Of a DNA stretch of 52,039 nucleotides, positions 9,146 to 20,244 are shown one piece after another. The stretch spans positions 1 through 52,039 of the forward strand of contig JAQSYP010000012.1 of the NCBI GenBank assembly GCA_029256085.1, read 5' to 3'. The position numbers and the translations under genes were made by a program. Each line of letters opens with the position of its first letter. The first letter of the stretch is position 1. The notes under the pieces are model-generated. The model made no database searches and was not told where the DNA came from. It saw only the letters and a list, made by a program, of their open reading frames with translations. This DNA comes from Caryophanales bacterium (GTDB taxonomy: Bacteria > Bacillota > Bacilli > CAJFEE01).

Positions 9146-10033
9146 CTAAATATCTAATTCTGATTTGACTTTAAGTTCATCCCAAAAAGATTCAACAGGC
9201 AATTCAATATTAATTTGTTGTAGCGCTAACTGGCGTCTAATATCATTTTTCACTTCAGAAAAATCATATTTAATTGCCTCTAAAGAATTTGAAAACATTA
9301 TAACAGCATACCCATTATCTATCTTAATCGGGTTTGAATATTCACCTATATTAAGTGAATCAATCAAAGCAGCATAACTGCTATTAACTGTATCTTTATT
9401 TACATAACCAATTTTGCCACCATTAGCTACAGTTTTACTATCAATTGAGAACTCTCGTGCTAATGAAGAAAAATCTACACCTAGCTTTAAGTTCTCGACA
9501 ATTTGATTAGCTTCGTCTTCAGTTTCAACTACTATATGGTTAGCTTCGTACATTTTTGGAATATTATATAAGTCAATATTATTATTGTAATACTCAAGTA
9601 GTTTATCTTCTGCAATATTAACGTCTTTTGTAATAATTTTTTCGTATAACAAATTCGTTGTAAGTTCTTCTTTTAACAGTTCTTCTTCACCTAATAATGA
9701 TTGAAAGTTTTCGCCAGTAGACAACCTAATAATGTTTAGTTCTCTTTCAACCTCTTCTTTAGTTACTGAAATATTATATTGTTCCGCAAGTTTTTTAATT
9801 ACTTTTTTATTAATAATCTCTCTAAGCGCAATCTTGCCGTACTTACCTTCCATGTATTCAAGCCATTCATCTTTAAGTACTTTGTCTTGATCAATCGTTG
9901 CAACTATATCTTCTTTTTTTTCTAAAGTATAGTTACCTTCCTTTTTTTGCTTTTTTAAAATTATATTTAAAGACAAGATATTTGTTAAAAGGAGAGCACC
10001 GATCAATCCCCATAATAATGCAGTTTTTTTCAT
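9146..10033 (-). CDS. yacD: Membrane-anchored peptidyl-prolyl cis-trans isomerase, parvulin type (YacD)
   Basis: Predicted extracytoplasmic foldase. Residues 1-28 form a charged start plus a hydrophobic segment (ALLWGLIGALLLTNILSLNII) acting as anchor or signal. A SurA/PrsA-type N-terminal region follows, and then a parvulin domain around residues 160-255 (EANHIVVETEDEANQIV, FSSLAREFSID, GGKIGYV, NGYAVIMF). No lipobox cysteine is present, so unlike PrsA it is not a lipoprotein. It is the third gene after coaX and hslO. Substrate is unknown. Confidence 0.85.
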   Translation of the reverse strand: MKKTALLWGLIGALLLTNILSLNIILKKQKKEGNYTLEKKEDIVATIDQDKVLKDEWLEYMEGKYGKIALREIINKKVIKKLAEQYNISVTKEEVERELNIIRLSTGENFQSLLGEEELLKEELTTNLLYEKIITKDVNIAEDKLLEYYNNNIDLYNIPKMYEANHIVVETEDEANQIVENLKLGVDFSSLAREFSIDSKTVANGGKIGYVNKDTVNSSYAALIDSLNIGEYSNPIKIDNGYAVIMFSNSLEAIKYDFSEVKNDIRRQLALQQINIELPVESFWDELKVKSELDI

Positions 10034-10069
10034 TATACATCCCTCATTTAATTAAGGATCTAATTTATA

Positions 10070-10948
10070 TTAATTACTCTTAATATGCATATCTTCAAGT
10101 TCTTCCTTTGTAAAAATGTAAGTATCATTGCAAAAATGGCAGTGTACTTCGGCTTGTCCATCTTCTTCAATAATATCTTGGATTTCGGATTTTCCTAAAC
10201 CGATAATAGCATTCTCAAATCGTTCCTTAGAGCAAGTACATTTGAAACAAACACTGTGCTTGTCAATAATTTGAATGTTATCCTTGCCAAGTAATTCTTC
10301 TAATATTTCTTCAGGAGAATATCCTTCACGTATCATAGTTGAAACAGGCTTACACGTCTTTAGTGTGTTTTCAAGGTTCTCGACAATATATTCGTCAGCA
10401 TCTGGCAATAGTTGTAGTATGAATCCACCTGCTGCTAATATTGAATGATCCGGATTAACTAATACACCTACCCCAACAGAAGATGGAGTTTGCTCAGACA
10501 CTACAAAGTAATAAGTAAAATCTTCTCCTATTTCACCTGATACGATATGAACTTGCCCTGTAAAATGATCTCTTAGTCCAAGATCCTTTGTTACAGTTAG
10601 TGTTCCATCAGTACCGACAGCACCTTTAACATCTATTTTACCTACTTCATTTTTATCGAGCTGAACATTAGGGTTTGTTACATAACCTCTAACTTCTCCC
10701 CTACTATTACTATCAACTATTATCGGGCCAAGTGGACCACCACCATCAACCTTAACAGTTATTTTAACCTCGCCTTTTTGCATTGCACCCATCATAACAG
10801 CAGCTGTCATCGTTCTCCCTAAAGCAGCTGAAGCATTTACCCAAGTATCATGTCTTTTTTGAGCCTCTGAAACTAAATTTGTTGTCCTACATGCGTAAGC
10901 TCTAACTTTCCCATCGTATGCTAGTGCTTTAACTAAATAATCATGCAC
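10070..10948 (-). CDS. hslO: Redox-regulated chaperone Hsp33
   Basis: Cytoplasmic holdase activated when its zinc-binding cysteines are oxidised. The 292-residue protein carries the expected C-terminal redox switch, a CxC pair ([10 protein letters not shown]) and a CxxC pair (HCHFCND). The N-terminal region matches the family ([23 protein letters not shown]). The longest frame starts at a GTG that is itself part of the Shine-Dalgarno AGAGGTG; the GTG six bases after that site is the likely start. It follows coaX by 11 bases, as in B. subtilis. Confidence 0.94.
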   Translation of the reverse strand: MHDYLVKALAYDGKVRAYACRTTNLVSEAQKRHDTWVNASAALGRTMTAAVMMGAMQKGEVKITVKVDGGGPLGPIIVDSNSRGEVRGYVTNPNVQLDKNEVGKIDVKGAVGTDGTLTVTKDLGLRDHFTGQVHIVSGEIGEDFTYYFVVSEQTPSSVGVGVLVNPDHSILAAGGFILQLLPDADEYIVENLENTLKTCKPVSTMIREGYSPEEILEELLGKDNIQIIDKHSVCFKCTCSKERFENAIIGLGKSEIQDIIEEDGQAEVHCHFCNDTYIFTKEELEDMHIKSN

Positions 10949-10959
10949 AGTATTCACCT

Positions 10960-11733
10960 CTAGATTGTCTGATTTTTTTTATATATTAATGCCAAGCCTT
11001 TTAGTGTAAGAAACGAATCAACAGAGTCTATACAGTTAGTTTCCTTGGAAATAATTTTTGCGAGTCCCCCTGTTGCAATAACTTTTATGTAATCATCAGG
11101 GTGGTTCTTTTTTATACGATTAACTATTCCCTCTACTTGACCTACATATCCAAATATTATTCCAGATTGCATAGCTGTAATAGTGTTACTACCAACAACA
11201 TCTACCGGTGTGGTTAGTTCTATCCTAGGTAATTTAGATGCCCGTGAAATTAGAGCTTCGGTTGATATACCTATACCAGGTGCAATTGCACCTCCCAGAT
11301 ATTCTTTATTTTTATTAATGTAGCAATAAGTAGTTGCCGTACCAAAATCTACTATTATTAACGGAGTTCCATAGTAGTTAATGCCAGCAACCGCATTTAC
11401 TATCCGGTCTGCACCAACTTCTTTAGGGTTATCGGTTTTAATATTTAATCCTGTTTTAACACCAGGTCCGACTATCATAGGTTTTAAATTAAAATACTTT
11501 TTACACATTCTTTCCAGAGATGACATTATTGGAGGAACAACAGAGCTAATAATAATTCCTGTTATATCTGATACTTTAATATTTTTATGTAATAGGAGTC
11601 CTTCGATTGTTATTCCATATTCATCTTCAGTTTTATTTCTACTCGTTTCAATTCTCCAATGATGTAAAAGTACATCTCCTTCAAAAACACCTAGTACTGT
11701 GTTTGTATTACCGACATCTAGAACAAATAACAT
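10960..11733 (-). CDS. coaX: Type III pantothenate kinase
   Basis: Phosphorylates pantothenate, the first step of coenzyme A synthesis, using an acetate kinase/sugar kinase fold. The 257 residues show the phosphate-binding DVGNTNT (residues 6-12), [10 protein letters not shown] (central), [11 protein letters not shown] and GGAIAPGI motifs. GGTGG just before the ATG marks this start; a GTG three codons earlier is in frame. First gene of coaX-hslO-yacD. Confidence 0.95.
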   Translation of the reverse strand: MLFVLDVGNTNTVLGVFEGDVLLHHWRIETSRNKTEDEYGITIEGLLLHKNIKVSDITGIIISSVVPPIMSSLERMCKKYFNLKPMIVGPGVKTGLNIKTDNPKEVGADRIVNAVAGINYYGTPLIIVDFGTATTYCYINKNKEYLGGAIAPGIGISTEALISRASKLPRIELTTPVDVVGSNTITAMQSGIIFGYVGQVEGIVNRIKKNHPDDYIKVIATGGLAKIISKETNCIDSVDSFLTLKGLALIYKKNQTI

Positions 11734-11769
11734 AATTACCACCCATATTTATTATTCTTTAATATTTTT

Positions 11770-11798
11770 AATTTAGTCTATATAAGCTTTAATGTAAA
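11770..11798 (-). promoter_or_regulatory. Candidate sigma-A promoter of coaX-hslO-yacD
   Basis: Minus strand: TTTACA (11793-11798), exactly 17 nt, TAAATT (11770-11775). It lies directly after the ftsH terminator and about 35 bases before coaX. Confidence 0.6.
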
Positions 11799-11830
11799 CT
11801 TTGAATATCATTTATTGCTTAACGTAAGAA

Positions 11831-11853
11831 AAGATGTCTCTTAGAGACATCTT
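11831..11853 (-). terminator. Terminator of ftsH
   Basis: A perfect 10-bp stem (AAGATGTCTC / GAGACATCTT) with a TAA loop is followed by TTTTCTTA on the minus strand. Confidence 0.9.
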
Positions 11854-11859
11854 AAAATA

Positions 11860-13800
11860 TTATTCATTATCTTTATTTTCTGGATTAACTACATCATCCT
11901 TAGAATTAATAGTTACCTTAATCTCATTGTCTTCATGCTTTTGGCTTTTAATTCTTAACTCATGAAGCTCAGTTTCATTTGGAAGCCTTTTATTGTCGAT
12001 AAGGAATTTAATCTGATGAGAATCAAGTGTTTCGACTTCAAGCAATGTTTTAGCAAGAAGTTCAAGCTTATCATTATGCTCAGTTAAAATATCCTTACAT
12101 CTTTGATAAGATTCTTTAATTATACGTTGAATTTCAGTGTCAATATCATAAGCTATTTGGTCACTGTAGTTTTGTTCGTTATGTAGATCACGACCTAGGA
12201 AGACTTGACCTTGTTGCTGCCCAAACTGCATCGGTCCAAGTTTCTCACTCATACCGTATTCAGTAACCATTTTTCGAGCAATAGCAGTTGCTCTTTGGAA
12301 ATCATTATGAGCACCTGTACTAACTTCTTTGAAAGTAACTTCTTCTGCCACACGGCCACCTAATAGTCCAACTATTTTATCAAGTAGTTCTGGCTTAGTT
12401 AAGAAATAACGATCCTCTTTTGGTAGCATAACTGCGTATCCACCAGCCTGGCCTCTTGGTACTATTGTTACTTTGTGGACCATGTCAGCTTCACTTAAGA
12501 CAATACCTATAACGGCATGACCAGCCTCGTGATACGCAACGATTTTTCTTTCTTTTGCAGATATAACACGGCTTTTTTTAGCTGGACCAGCAATAACACG
12601 GTCAGTCGCTTCGTCAATATCATGCATTTCTATAAACTTCTTATTATGTCTTGCAGCTACTAGTGCAGCTTCATTTAATAAATTTTCTAGGTCAGCACCG
12701 GAAAAACCTGGTGTTCTCATTGCGATTGTTTTTAAATCAACAGTCGGTGCTAAAGGTTTATTTCTAGCGTGAACCTTAAGTACTGCTTCACGGCCTTTAA
12801 CGTCTGGGCGATCTACAGTAATTTGTCTATCGAAACGACCCGGACGTAGTAAAGCAGGGTCTAAAATATCTGGTCTATTAGTTGCTGCTACAATGATGAT
12901 TCCCTCATTTGCACCAAAACCATCCATCTCAACTAGTAATTGATTCAATGTCTGTTCTCTTTCATCGTGACCACCACCAAGTCCAGCACCACGTTGACGA
13001 CCAACGGCATCAATCTCATCTATAAATATTATACAAGGAGCATTCTTCTTAGCATTTTCAAATAAATCACGTACACGAGACGCACCTACACCAACAAACA
13101 TTTCAACAAAGTCAGAACCACTTATCGAGAAGAATGGTACGCCGGCTTCTCCTGCAACAGCTCTTGCTAATAATGTTTTACCAGTACCTGGAGGTCCTAC
13201 TAAAAGTATCCCCTTAGGAATTCTTGCTCCTAGCTCAGTGAATTTTCTAGGATCTTTTAGAAATTCTACAACCTCTACGAGCTCTTGTTTCTCTTCATCT
13301 GCACCTGCAACATCCTTGAATCTCACTTTTTTCTTTTCTTCATTGTATAATCTAGCCTTGCTTTTACCGAAGTTCATAACTCGGCTACCGCCACCTTGGG
13401 CTTGGTTTAATAAAAAGAAGAATAAAATAAATATAATTACGAACGGTATTACGGATGTAAAGAATGTGACCCATGCACTTGTTTCTTCTGCTTCTTTGAT
13501 ATCAACACCTGCATTTTCTGCAGCCTTGTTAAGCATATCATTAGTACGTTCACTATAAAGTGCTCTTGTTATAAAGATTTCATCTTTTGCTGCACCTTTC
13601 AACTTACCAGTTATTTCTAAAACCTGGTTGTTTGGTTGCACAGTTAATGTAGTTACTTTATCTTCTTTTAAGTATGTAATTAGCTTATCGTAAGTAATAT
13701 CCCTTTGCTGCCCACCTGGATTGTTAAAAAAGCTTAAGACCCCTATTACTATTAAAAATATTAGTAAATAAAAGATCGTATTTCGAAATATTCGACTCAT
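11860..13800 (-). CDS. ftsH: ATP-dependent zinc metalloprotease FtsH
   Basis: Membrane-bound AAA+ protease for quality control and regulated proteolysis; needed for sporulation in B. subtilis. The 646 residues comprise a first membrane segment (about 8-25), an external domain, and a second membrane segment (about 112-132). The AAA module follows, with Walker A GPPGTGKT (202-209), Walker [10 protein letters not shown] (256-264) and second-region GRFDR. The zinc protease site is HEAGH (424-428). The acidic/polar C-terminal tail (NPENKDNE) is typical. hprT lies 61 bases upstream. Confidence 0.98.
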   Translation of the reverse strand: MSRIFRNTIFYLLIFLIVIGVLSFFNNPGGQQRDITYDKLITYLKEDKVTTLTVQPNNQVLEITGKLKGAAKDEIFITRALYSERTNDMLNKAAENAGVDIKEAEETSAWVTFFTSVIPFVIIFILFFFLLNQAQGGGSRVMNFGKSKARLYNEEKKKVRFKDVAGADEEKQELVEVVEFLKDPRKFTELGARIPKGILLVGPPGTGKTLLARAVAGEAGVPFFSISGSDFVEMFVGVGASRVRDLFENAKKNAPCIIFIDEIDAVGRQRGAGLGGGHDEREQTLNQLLVEMDGFGANEGIIIVAATNRPDILDPALLRPGRFDRQITVDRPDVKGREAVLKVHARNKPLAPTVDLKTIAMRTPGFSGADLENLLNEAALVAARHNKKFIEMHDIDEATDRVIAGPAKKSRVISAKERKIVAYHEAGHAVIGIVLSEADMVHKVTIVPRGQAGGYAVMLPKEDRYFLTKPELLDKIVGLLGGRVAEEVTFKEVSTGAHNDFQRATAIARKMVTEYGMSEKLGPMQFGQQQGQVFLGRDLHNEQNYSDQIAYDIDTEIQRIIKESYQRCKDILTEHNDKLELLAKTLLEVETLDSHQIKFLIDNKRLPNETELHELRIKSQKHEDNEIKVTINSKDDVVNPENKDNE

Positions 13801-13861
13801 TTTTTGCCTCCTCCCACAGTATGCACTACTTTATAAAATCACACTGCTTGATATGAATTTG

Positions 13862-14401
13862 TTATTTACTGTAAATCTCTGGCTTTAAAACTCCAATATA
13901 TGGAAGATTTCTGTATTTTTCAGCATAGTCAAGTCCATAACCTACAACGAATGCGTCAGGAACTTGGAACCCAAGATAGTCTGCTCCCAAATCAACTTTT
14001 CTACCTGATGGTTTATCTAAAAGCGTGACTATTTTCACGGACTTTGCTTTTCTGTATTTAAATAAATCAACCAAATAACTTAAAGTAAGACCAGTGTCAA
14101 TAATATCCTCTACTATAAGTATGTCTCTTCCCTCTACAGAAGTATTCAAATCTTTAATAATCTTTACTTCGCCACTTGATTTTGTTGAATTACCATAGCT
14201 TGAAACATCCATAAAGTCTATTTCAATATATGTATCAATTTTCTTGATTAAGTCAGACATAAAAGGTAACGCGCCTTTTAAGACACCTATTACTAAAGGG
14301 AACCTATCCTTATAATCACTTGTAATCTGCGCACCTAACTTATTAATCATTGTTTCGATTTCTTTTTCATCAATTAATATTCTTTCTATATCTTGCTTCA
14401 T
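13862..14401 (-). CDS. hprT: Hypoxanthine-guanine phosphoribosyltransferase
   Basis: Salvages hypoxanthine and guanine with PRPP. The 179-residue protein contains the PRPP-binding loop [14 protein letters not shown] (about residues 94-107), the flexible-loop SSYGNST and the base-binding [19 protein letters not shown]. It has GGAGG before its ATG. It sits between tilS and ftsH as in other Bacillus; in B. subtilis TilS and HprT together regulate ftsH. Confidence 0.97.
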   Translation of the reverse strand: MKQDIERILIDEKEIETMINKLGAQITSDYKDRFPLVIGVLKGALPFMSDLIKKIDTYIEIDFMDVSSYGNSTKSSGEVKIIKDLNTSVEGRDILIVEDIIDTGLTLSYLVDLFKYRKAKSVKIVTLLDKPSGRKVDLGADYLGFQVPDAFVVGYGLDYAEKYRNLPYIGVLKPEIYSK

Positions 14402-14423
14402 ATATGTCCTCCTATGCTGGTAA

Positions 14424-15788
14424 CTAGATATATGTTAATGAATAAATTTTATCAAAGTTACTATTATTATTTTTGATTTTTCTAATTAATGGTATCCAAA
14501 TAATTTCATTATTTGAATTGAGAATTACAGGCCATAATCTTCTTTCTTCCACAGGAATTTTTTTGTCAATAAAAATTCTGCTGACTTTCTTGCTTCCAGT
14601 CCCATTCTCTAAGAATATCTTGTCTCCAGAAATGTGACTTCTAATGGTTAACGGATATTTATTAATGTCACCATAATATAAATATGTTTGTTTCTCGTCT
14701 ACTACATTATTACTATTCAACTTATTTATTATTAATCTTTTTCCATTCGGTAATTCATATGTACCTACATTATTACATGATATTATAAATTTTTGTCCCG
14801 AATATGTACTTTTACTATTAAAATAAAATTTTAAATAGTTGTATGACCTAACAACTAGAACATTCTTAGGTAAATGAAGCTCAAAATTTTTACTTTTGTT
14901 AATAATCATGTCTAATATATTATAAACATGAGTTTGTGAAAAGTCCTCATTAAATGAGTATAGATAGTTCAATATTAAGTTAATACCTCTTCTTTGTAAA
15001 GAAATAGGCAAATCTAATAAACCATTAATTTCCAATAAATATGTATTATTTTCGATCTTTAAAACTTTATTCAATTCTCTTATAGCTAGTTCATGTAGTA
15101 GTTTATCGTCCTGTGCCAGCTCCTCACCAAACTTAACAAACTGTTCATAAACTTGAGGGTTCTCTTTATAAAAGAAAGGCAAAATAGATTTTCTAAACCT
15201 ATTTCGAGTATATGTATCTTTTTCATTACTATTGTCTATTCTAGGCGTTAAATTATTTTTTTCACAATATGACGCTATCATTGCTTTATTAACATAAAGC
15301 AGCGGTCTTATTATTGAACCATTTCCAAAATTTCTAACATCTCGAATACCCGCAATTCCTTTTGCCGTACTTCCTCTAACTAAGCGCATTGTAATTGTTT
15401 CAATTTGGTCATCTCCATGATGAGCAAGAATCAATTTTTTAGACTTGTATTGGTCCATAACTTCTTTAAAAAAACTGTATCTACATTCTCGAGCTGCGAT
15501 TTGAGTTGATAGCCCTTTTTCTAAAGCATATTTACCTACCTCGATACTTCTTCCAACAAACTCAATGTTGTTTCTCATACAGAAATCTTTTACGAATTCT
15601 AAATCATCTTTTGATTCTTCTCCTCTTAGCATGTGGTCTACATGTGCCGCTACAATATTAAATTCATTATTGTATAAGAAATGGAGTAAAGCCAATGAAT
15701 CAGGTCCACCTGAAACGCCGACGATTAGAATTTCTGATTTATCAAAGTATTTTTTTTTATTTATTAGACTTAGTACCAACTGCTCCAA
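14424..15788 (-). CDS. tilS: tRNA(Ile)-lysidine synthetase
   Basis: Converts C34 of the CAU-anticodon tRNA-Ile to lysidine so that it reads AUA. The 454-residue protein has the ATP-pyrophosphatase loop SGGPDS (residues 26-31), the HHGDDQIET motif and the C-terminal TilS domain. It starts with TTG, supported by AAGGGG eight bases upstream. The C-terminal half is rich in Asn/Lys/Ile, as is usual in AT-rich genomes. Confidence 0.95.
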   Translation of the reverse strand: MEQLVLSLINKKKYFDKSEILIVGVSGGPDSLALLHFLYNNEFNIVAAHVDHMLRGEESKDDLEFVKDFCMRNNIEFVGRSIEVGKYALEKGLSTQIAARECRYSFFKEVMDQYKSKKLILAHHGDDQIETITMRLVRGSTAKGIAGIRDVRNFGNGSIIRPLLYVNKAMIASYCEKNNLTPRIDNSNEKDTYTRNRFRKSILPFFYKENPQVYEQFVKFGEELAQDDKLLHELAIRELNKVLKIENNTYLLEINGLLDLPISLQRRGINLILNYLYSFNEDFSQTHVYNILDMIINKSKNFELHLPKNVLVVRSYNYLKFYFNSKSTYSGQKFIISCNNVGTYELPNGKRLIINKLNSNNVVDEKQTYLYYGDINKYPLTIRSHISGDKIFLENGTGSKKVSRIFIDKKIPVEERRLWPVILNSNNEIIWIPLIRKIKNNNSNFDKIYSLTYI

Positions 15789-15837
15789 CGAAGAAACCCC
15801 TTAAAAGTATGATTGCAAATATTTGATAAATAATATT

Positions 15838-16860
15838 TTATAGTACTTGATTTAATAAGTACAGTATATACCCTAGAACAATTGAAACTACTAATAATAT
15901 AGTTTCTAGAGTTCTAAACACTTTATTTTTCTTCTTCTTAACTTTAATATTAGACTTAATATTAAGGCTACTACTTCTAGTAACATTTATCTTATCAAAA
16001 CTTTGGTTATTATTTTTTTGTTTACCGACCGTTTTTTGGTCAGTCTTTATACCATTATTTAATATATTAAGCCATTCTACCTTCATATCACTAGCGCTTT
16101 GATACTTTCCTGTAAGGGCGTTTATTAACACATTCTCAAACCCAATTAGGTTTCTATCTTCTTTAATCTTCTGCTTTAAAAGATTAAGTGAATAACCTTT
16201 TTTTCCGAACTTATTAGGATAATGGCAGTTAATAATAATCATTGCTACCGAAAATAAATCATATGAAATCTCTGCTTTTCTATTACCTAATTCCCAATAA
16301 CCTCTATCAAAAAACTCTGTAAACTCTTTAATTGATCTTCCAAACTGAGTGATACCACCTACATCTAAAAGTCTCACTTTTGGAGGAGAATCACAAATTA
16401 ATAAGTTATCTGGTTTTAAATCTCCAAACACATACCCTGCCTTATGTAGTAAATCAAGTTGTGATAATAATTGTGATATAAATAAATGCATCCATTCCTT
16501 CTCTCTTTTTTGTAAATAATCTAGGAATGGTAGTCCTATAATATATTCCATTGTATAAAAATAGATTGTTGTGTTAGTTTTCTTATCTAAAAAATCATCT
16601 ATATCCAACAAATAAGGCCCAAGCTTCAAACCTTGGACCTTCGATAGTTTTTTAAATACAGTTACTTCTGACGATATAGAAATGCTATTCTCACTCATCT
16701 TCAAAGCAACTTGGCCTTCTTTCGTTTTCGCTAGAAAGACAGTGCCAGTAGCTCCAGAACCAAGCACTTTAATAATTTGATAAGTTTTTTTGTTCCACTT
16801 TCCGATAATTGTAGAACCTATCCAATTAGTAGCCTGAATCCCTGTAGAATGAATCCTCAT
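15838..16860 (-). CDS. yabT: Ser/Thr protein kinase YabT, membrane-anchored
   Basis: Hanks-type kinase of about 270 residues followed by a basic linker and one C-terminal membrane helix (about 317-337), so the kinase domain faces the cytoplasm. The glycine loop is GSGATGTVFLAK, the catalytic loop is GDLKPDNLL, and the metal-binding motif is DVGG instead of DFG, as in B. subtilis YabT. There YabT is expressed in sporulation, binds DNA and phosphorylates RecA. The gene overlaps the end of yabS by 35 bases, with AAGGAG 11 bases before the ATG. No terminator is evident before tilS. Confidence 0.9.
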   Translation of the reverse strand: MRIHSTGIQATNWIGSTIIGKWNKKTYQIIKVLGSGATGTVFLAKTKEGQVALKMSENSISISSEVTVFKKLSKVQGLKLGPYLLDIDDFLDKKTNTTIYFYTMEYIIGLPFLDYLQKREKEWMHLFISQLLSQLDLLHKAGYVFGDLKPDNLLICDSPPKVRLLDVGGITQFGRSIKEFTEFFDRGYWELGNRKAEISYDLFSVAMIIINCHYPNKFGKKGYSLNLLKQKIKEDRNLIGFENVLINALTGKYQSASDMKVEWLNILNNGIKTDQKTVGKQKNNNQSFDKINVTRSSSLNIKSNIKVKKKKNKVFRTLETILLVVSIVLGYILYLLNQVL

Positions 16861-17566
16861 CGCTTATATAACTCCTTAATTCATTTCTTTTTTCCTTAAA
16901 CAATTTAACCGCTTCTTTTATTGCTGGACCTGTTGGTGTCATTCCTCCTAATGAAAGTTTAGGAAAGATACTTGATAGATTATTAAACTTAGCTGTCCAA
17001 TCTAAAATTTTCTCAGCGTCATTTCTAGTTCCTGGGAAAACAACAACAGCATATGAATTGTTACCAATTCTGGAATTTAGGCTAATAGATAAGTCAATTA
17101 GTGACTCTTTAACCGTTTGAATTTTGTCCTGCATACTACCACTAGCATCGACTAAGATTACCATTTCTAAGTCTACTTTTTCTGAGTAGTCGTCTACTAC
17201 CTCAACTACTTCCATTCTTTTATCTGGTGGTAATGACTCAATGCTGTTGCCTGGTCCTAATATATGTCTTAATTCCTTATTCATCATTCCGTGAAGTGTT
17301 TGCGTCATGGCTTTTCTAGTCACCATTTGAACTGTTTGAGCTAGTTGCTTAGTTATTACTATTTGACTAATTCCATTGCCTGCTCTAGCAATTTCCTCAA
17401 TCTCTCTCTTTGCCGAACTATCTAAGTCCTCATTTTGTAGAACCCCTATGACATTAACCGTTATACCTTCTTCGTTGGCCAGCGCTGCCATTGCAACTGG
17501 ATTTTCTCCTTGATTAGAACAACCATCAGTAATTAAAAGTATTTGCTTTAATGTACCGGTCTTCAT
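16826..17566 (-). CDS. yabS: von Willebrand factor A-domain protein YabS
   Basis: A 246-residue protein with a VWA-like fold. An N-terminal segment ILLITDGCSNQGENP resembles a VWA strand, and the clear MIDAS motif DASGSM (about residues 139-144) follows MVILV. A threonine that could complete the metal site is in GGMTPTGP. Function unknown; in B. subtilis it lies between spoIIE and yabT and is expressed with sporulation. AAGGGATG five bases before ATG supports the start. Confidence 0.88.
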   Translation of the reverse strand: MKTGTLKQILLITDGCSNQGENPVAMAALANEEGITVNVIGVLQNEDLDSSAKREIEEIARAGNGISQIVITKQLAQTVQMVTRKAMTQTLHGMMNKELRHILGPGNSIESLPPDKRMEVVEVVDDYSEKVDLEMVILVDASGSMQDKIQTVKESLIDLSISLNSRIGNNSYAVVVFPGTRNDAEKILDWTAKFNNLSSIFPKLSLGGMTPTGPAIKEAVKLFKEKRNELRSYISDEDSFYRDSGY

Positions 17567-17648
17567 ATAATCATCCCTTTTTTCATATTGACTATATTAA
17601 TACTCGGTTCATATTTAAAAAACAAAGTAATTAACATAATCTATTTTA

Positions 17649-17691
17649 TTAGTAAATTTAGTATCATGATTGTCCTAAATACTAATAAATA
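17649..17691. repeat. AT-rich inverted repeat between spoIIE and yabS
   Basis: TTAGTA-aa-TTTAG on one side pairs with CTAAA-TACTAA on the other around a loop containing ATCATGAT. No T-run follows on the minus strand, so it is at best a weak terminator for spoIIE or an mRNA structure. Confidence 0.4.
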
Positions 17692-17716
17692 TACTTAAAA
17701 AGAGATTGAAACTTTA

Positions 17717-20179
17717 CTAATTTGCTCTTTTCAATGGTGCTGGAATCGATGCCCATTTTGGCATATTGTGCTCAATTTTTGTTATTACAACTGTCATATC
17801 GTCATCTATACTACCTCTCGCTCTTATAACCTCTTCTAAGAGAACATCAGCAAATTCCTGTGGATCTTCAGTTTTAATTTCTCGTAACTTTCTCTTTATC
17901 CATATATCATAGTTTTCTATATTTCTAGGTCCCTCATAGATTCCGTCTGTTGCCATTATTAAAAGGTCCCCTGCCCTTAACTGTTCACTCACAACCTCTA
18001 CATCAAACTCAGGAATTACTCCCATAGGTAAATTATTTGCTTGTACTTTTATAATTTGGTCTCCTCGTTTTATAAAGCTTGGTGTAGAACCGATCTTTAG
18101 GAATTTAACACTTGCATCTTTCAAATCAAACATTGCCATATCTAGTGTCGAATATATTTCATCACTAGTTCTTAACGCCAAAATTGAATTAACGGACTTT
18201 ATTGCAACCTTTTCATCTATTCCTAATTGTAGTATTTGCTTTAATAATTGCAGTGTCTCCGTACTCTCATCGTGGGCCCGTAAGCCATTCCCCATACCAT
18301 CACTAATTGCAACTGCATATTTATTTTGCCCAAGCTCCATTAATGAATGGCTATCCCCTGATATTAACCCTCCATCTTTTGCAGCTCCAGCAAATCCTGT
18401 CAGTGCACTAAATTTCTGGGATGATCCAAATGAGAGCCTACAATAGCCACTCGGATATTTTGCACATACTTCGTGCTTTACAATTATATTTTCTTTTAGT
18501 ATATCAGTTAGTACCGGTGCAATTATCTTGTCTCCTTCGCTTAAATTATTACAGAATGGTACATTCATTTCTATGTCTATATTTCCTTGTTCTAATGAAT
18601 ATATATCCGTATGCGTTATCTCAATACCTAAAGTTTGGAGTGCATCTATTACCTGTTCCTCTAATAAATGATAATTCTCCCTTTCGCGTTGAATTTCATT
18701 GGCGAAATCTTTCATTACCTTTGATACACCTCTTAGTTGCTCTGCTACGATTTTTCTACTCTCTCTTATTTGATTTTTTAATTTTTGATTTGCTAAATAA
18801 TAAGTTATATATTGATCCATTACAGATTTTACTTTATCTGGCCTTTTACATCTTTTGTTCCAGTGTCTTTTTGAAAATGAGCTATCTAGATCCTCACCGA
18901 AAATAGCCTCATCCATTACTTCCTCCATAAACTCTCTAGTTTCTTGATATTTATCAATCCAACACACCTGCTTCCTAAAACATCCCTGGCATGTTTTCTC
19001 TGTAACTGAACTAAAGAAGTAATCTAATTCCCTTTGGGTTCCTTCTTTAGTAACAAGATGCTTAGAAAAACTCTCAGATAAAGTGCTAAATGCGTCTGAA
19101 AATTTTAGGATTCTATCAGATGTGACCTGCTTTATTTTATATAGATAGTTTTGCTGCTCATTTGCATATTCCTGTGTCCCAGGTATAAGTTTTGCAATTT
19201 CTGCAATAACTTTTGAGGGTGTAAGTAGCAATAATATACAAGCAAGCCCTGATTCTGCCGCTGTATAGATTAGAACTTTTTCCTCATTGCCATATAGTCC
19301 TAAAAGTAAAGTCCCTATAATTAAACCTGCACTAACACCAACCTTCTTCATATCCTTTAATAGTCCGCCTAGAAGTCCTGAAAAAGCTAGCAAACTCATC
19401 TGATATAAACTATCTGCATTTATTAAACTAAGTATTAATCCTAAAACAACTCCTACTGTTGAACCGACAGTTGCACCAGCTATATATGCAAAAAGAATTA
19501 CTATAAATCTCGACAATACATGATCGATCGCCACACCTTCTATGCTCCATCCGACAGTCCCTGTAAGAACAGATGCTAAAAGAATCGTGAAACTTACAAT
19601 CTCTTCGGTTTTTAATGCAACTCTTCTTTTTTTAGATGTGATTAAAGGAACGCTTTGATAGAAGATATTTAACAATACAAATGACAATCCACCCTCTATT
19701 AATGATATTGTCACATCATATACTGAAAAACTTTGTGCAAAAAAGTAGTTGGTAATAAGTCTAGCGATTGAAACTGATACCATTACTTGAAATGGTGTAA
19801 TTTTAGATGGATTTGAAAACGAGATTCTCGTTACTATAGAATTTAGAAGAAAGAATAGACCTACACCTAGAACAATAAAGAATGAATTTTCATACGAAAC
19901 AGTTAATGAACCAGCAATTAGAGCTAAGAACGAGTGCAAAGATAAGTCCCGCCTCATAATGAATACTGCAACAAAGAACGGTATTGCGAATGGAATCATT
20001 CCATGCAAAATATATGCCCTTCCTAATAGTGATCCTATAATTATTAGTAAAATCCCCCAATTATCAACTGCTTGTCCTAATTTATCATATGAATTCGACT
20101 TTCTTTGTGGTGATTTTATTTTCTGGGAAAAATTAACCGAAGGGAGACTGAGTGTATTGCTTCTGAATTTTGTATACAT
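17717..20179 (-). CDS. spoIIE: Stage II sporulation protein E (serine phosphatase)
   Basis: Dephosphorylates the anti-anti-sigma factor SpoIIAA, releasing sigma-F in the forespore, and interacts with FtsZ at the polar septum. The 820-residue product has a multi-pass N-terminal membrane region (about residues 33-330, around ten hydrophobic segments). A central cytoplasmic regulatory region contains a CxxC-like cluster (TCQGCFRKQVC). The C-terminal PP2C domain has metal-binding acidic residues in AVAISDGMGNG, ATDGIYEG and DDDMTVVI. AGGTGGT precedes the ATG by six bases. It is driven by a Spo0A-type promoter. Confidence 0.97.
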   Translation of the reverse strand: MYTKFRSNTLSLPSVNFSQKIKSPQRKSNSYDKLGQAVDNWGILLIIIGSLLGRAYILHGMIPFAIPFFVAVFIMRRDLSLHSFLALIAGSLTVSYENSFFIVLGVGLFFLLNSIVTRISFSNPSKITPFQVMVSVSIARLITNYFFAQSFSVYDVTISLIEGGLSFVLLNIFYQSVPLITSKKRRVALKTEEIVSFTILLASVLTGTVGWSIEGVAIDHVLSRFIVILFAYIAGATVGSTVGVVLGLILSLINADSLYQMSLLAFSGLLGGLLKDMKKVGVSAGLIIGTLLLGLYGNEEKVLIYTAAESGLACILLLLTPSKVIAEIAKLIPGTQEYANEQQNYLYKIKQVTSDRILKFSDAFSTLSESFSKHLVTKEGTQRELDYFFSSVTEKTCQGCFRKQVCWIDKYQETREFMEEVMDEAIFGEDLDSSFSKRHWNKRCKRPDKVKSVMDQYITYYLANQKLKNQIRESRKIVAEQLRGVSKVMKDFANEIQRERENYHLLEEQVIDALQTLGIEITHTDIYSLEQGNIDIEMNVPFCNNLSEGDKIIAPVLTDILKENIIVKHEVCAKYPSGYCRLSFGSSQKFSALTGFAGAAKDGGLISGDSHSLMELGQNKYAVAISDGMGNGLRAHDESTETLQLLKQILQLGIDEKVAIKSVNSILALRTSDEIYSTLDMAMFDLKDASVKFLKIGSTPSFIKRGDQIIKVQANNLPMGVIPEFDVEVVSEQLRAGDLLIMATDGIYEGPRNIENYDIWIKRKLREIKTEDPQEFADVLLEEVIRARGSIDDDMTVVITKIEHNMPKWASIPAPLKRAN

Positions 20180-20211
20180 TTTTACACCACCTAATTTATT
20201 TAAGTGATTGT

Positions 20212-20244
20212 ATTATAATTGTTATTTTATTTATATTTTGTCAA
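20212..20244 (-). promoter_or_regulatory. spoIIE promoter with 21-nt spacer and Spo0A-box-like sequence
   Basis: Minus strand: perfect TTGACA (20239-20244) and perfect TATAAT (20212-20217) separated by 21 nt. B. subtilis spoIIE has the same unusual spacing, which makes it depend on Spo0A~P. The -35 sits in TTTTGACAAAA, which matches the 0A box TTCGACA at six of seven positions. A weaker match (AGTCGAT) lies about 30 bases upstream. Confidence 0.85.

Noticed and set aside
17567-17716. tRNA or small gene between yabS and spoIIE
   Set aside because: AT-rich, no cloverleaf arms, no frame with a ribosome binding site; only a weak inverted repeat.
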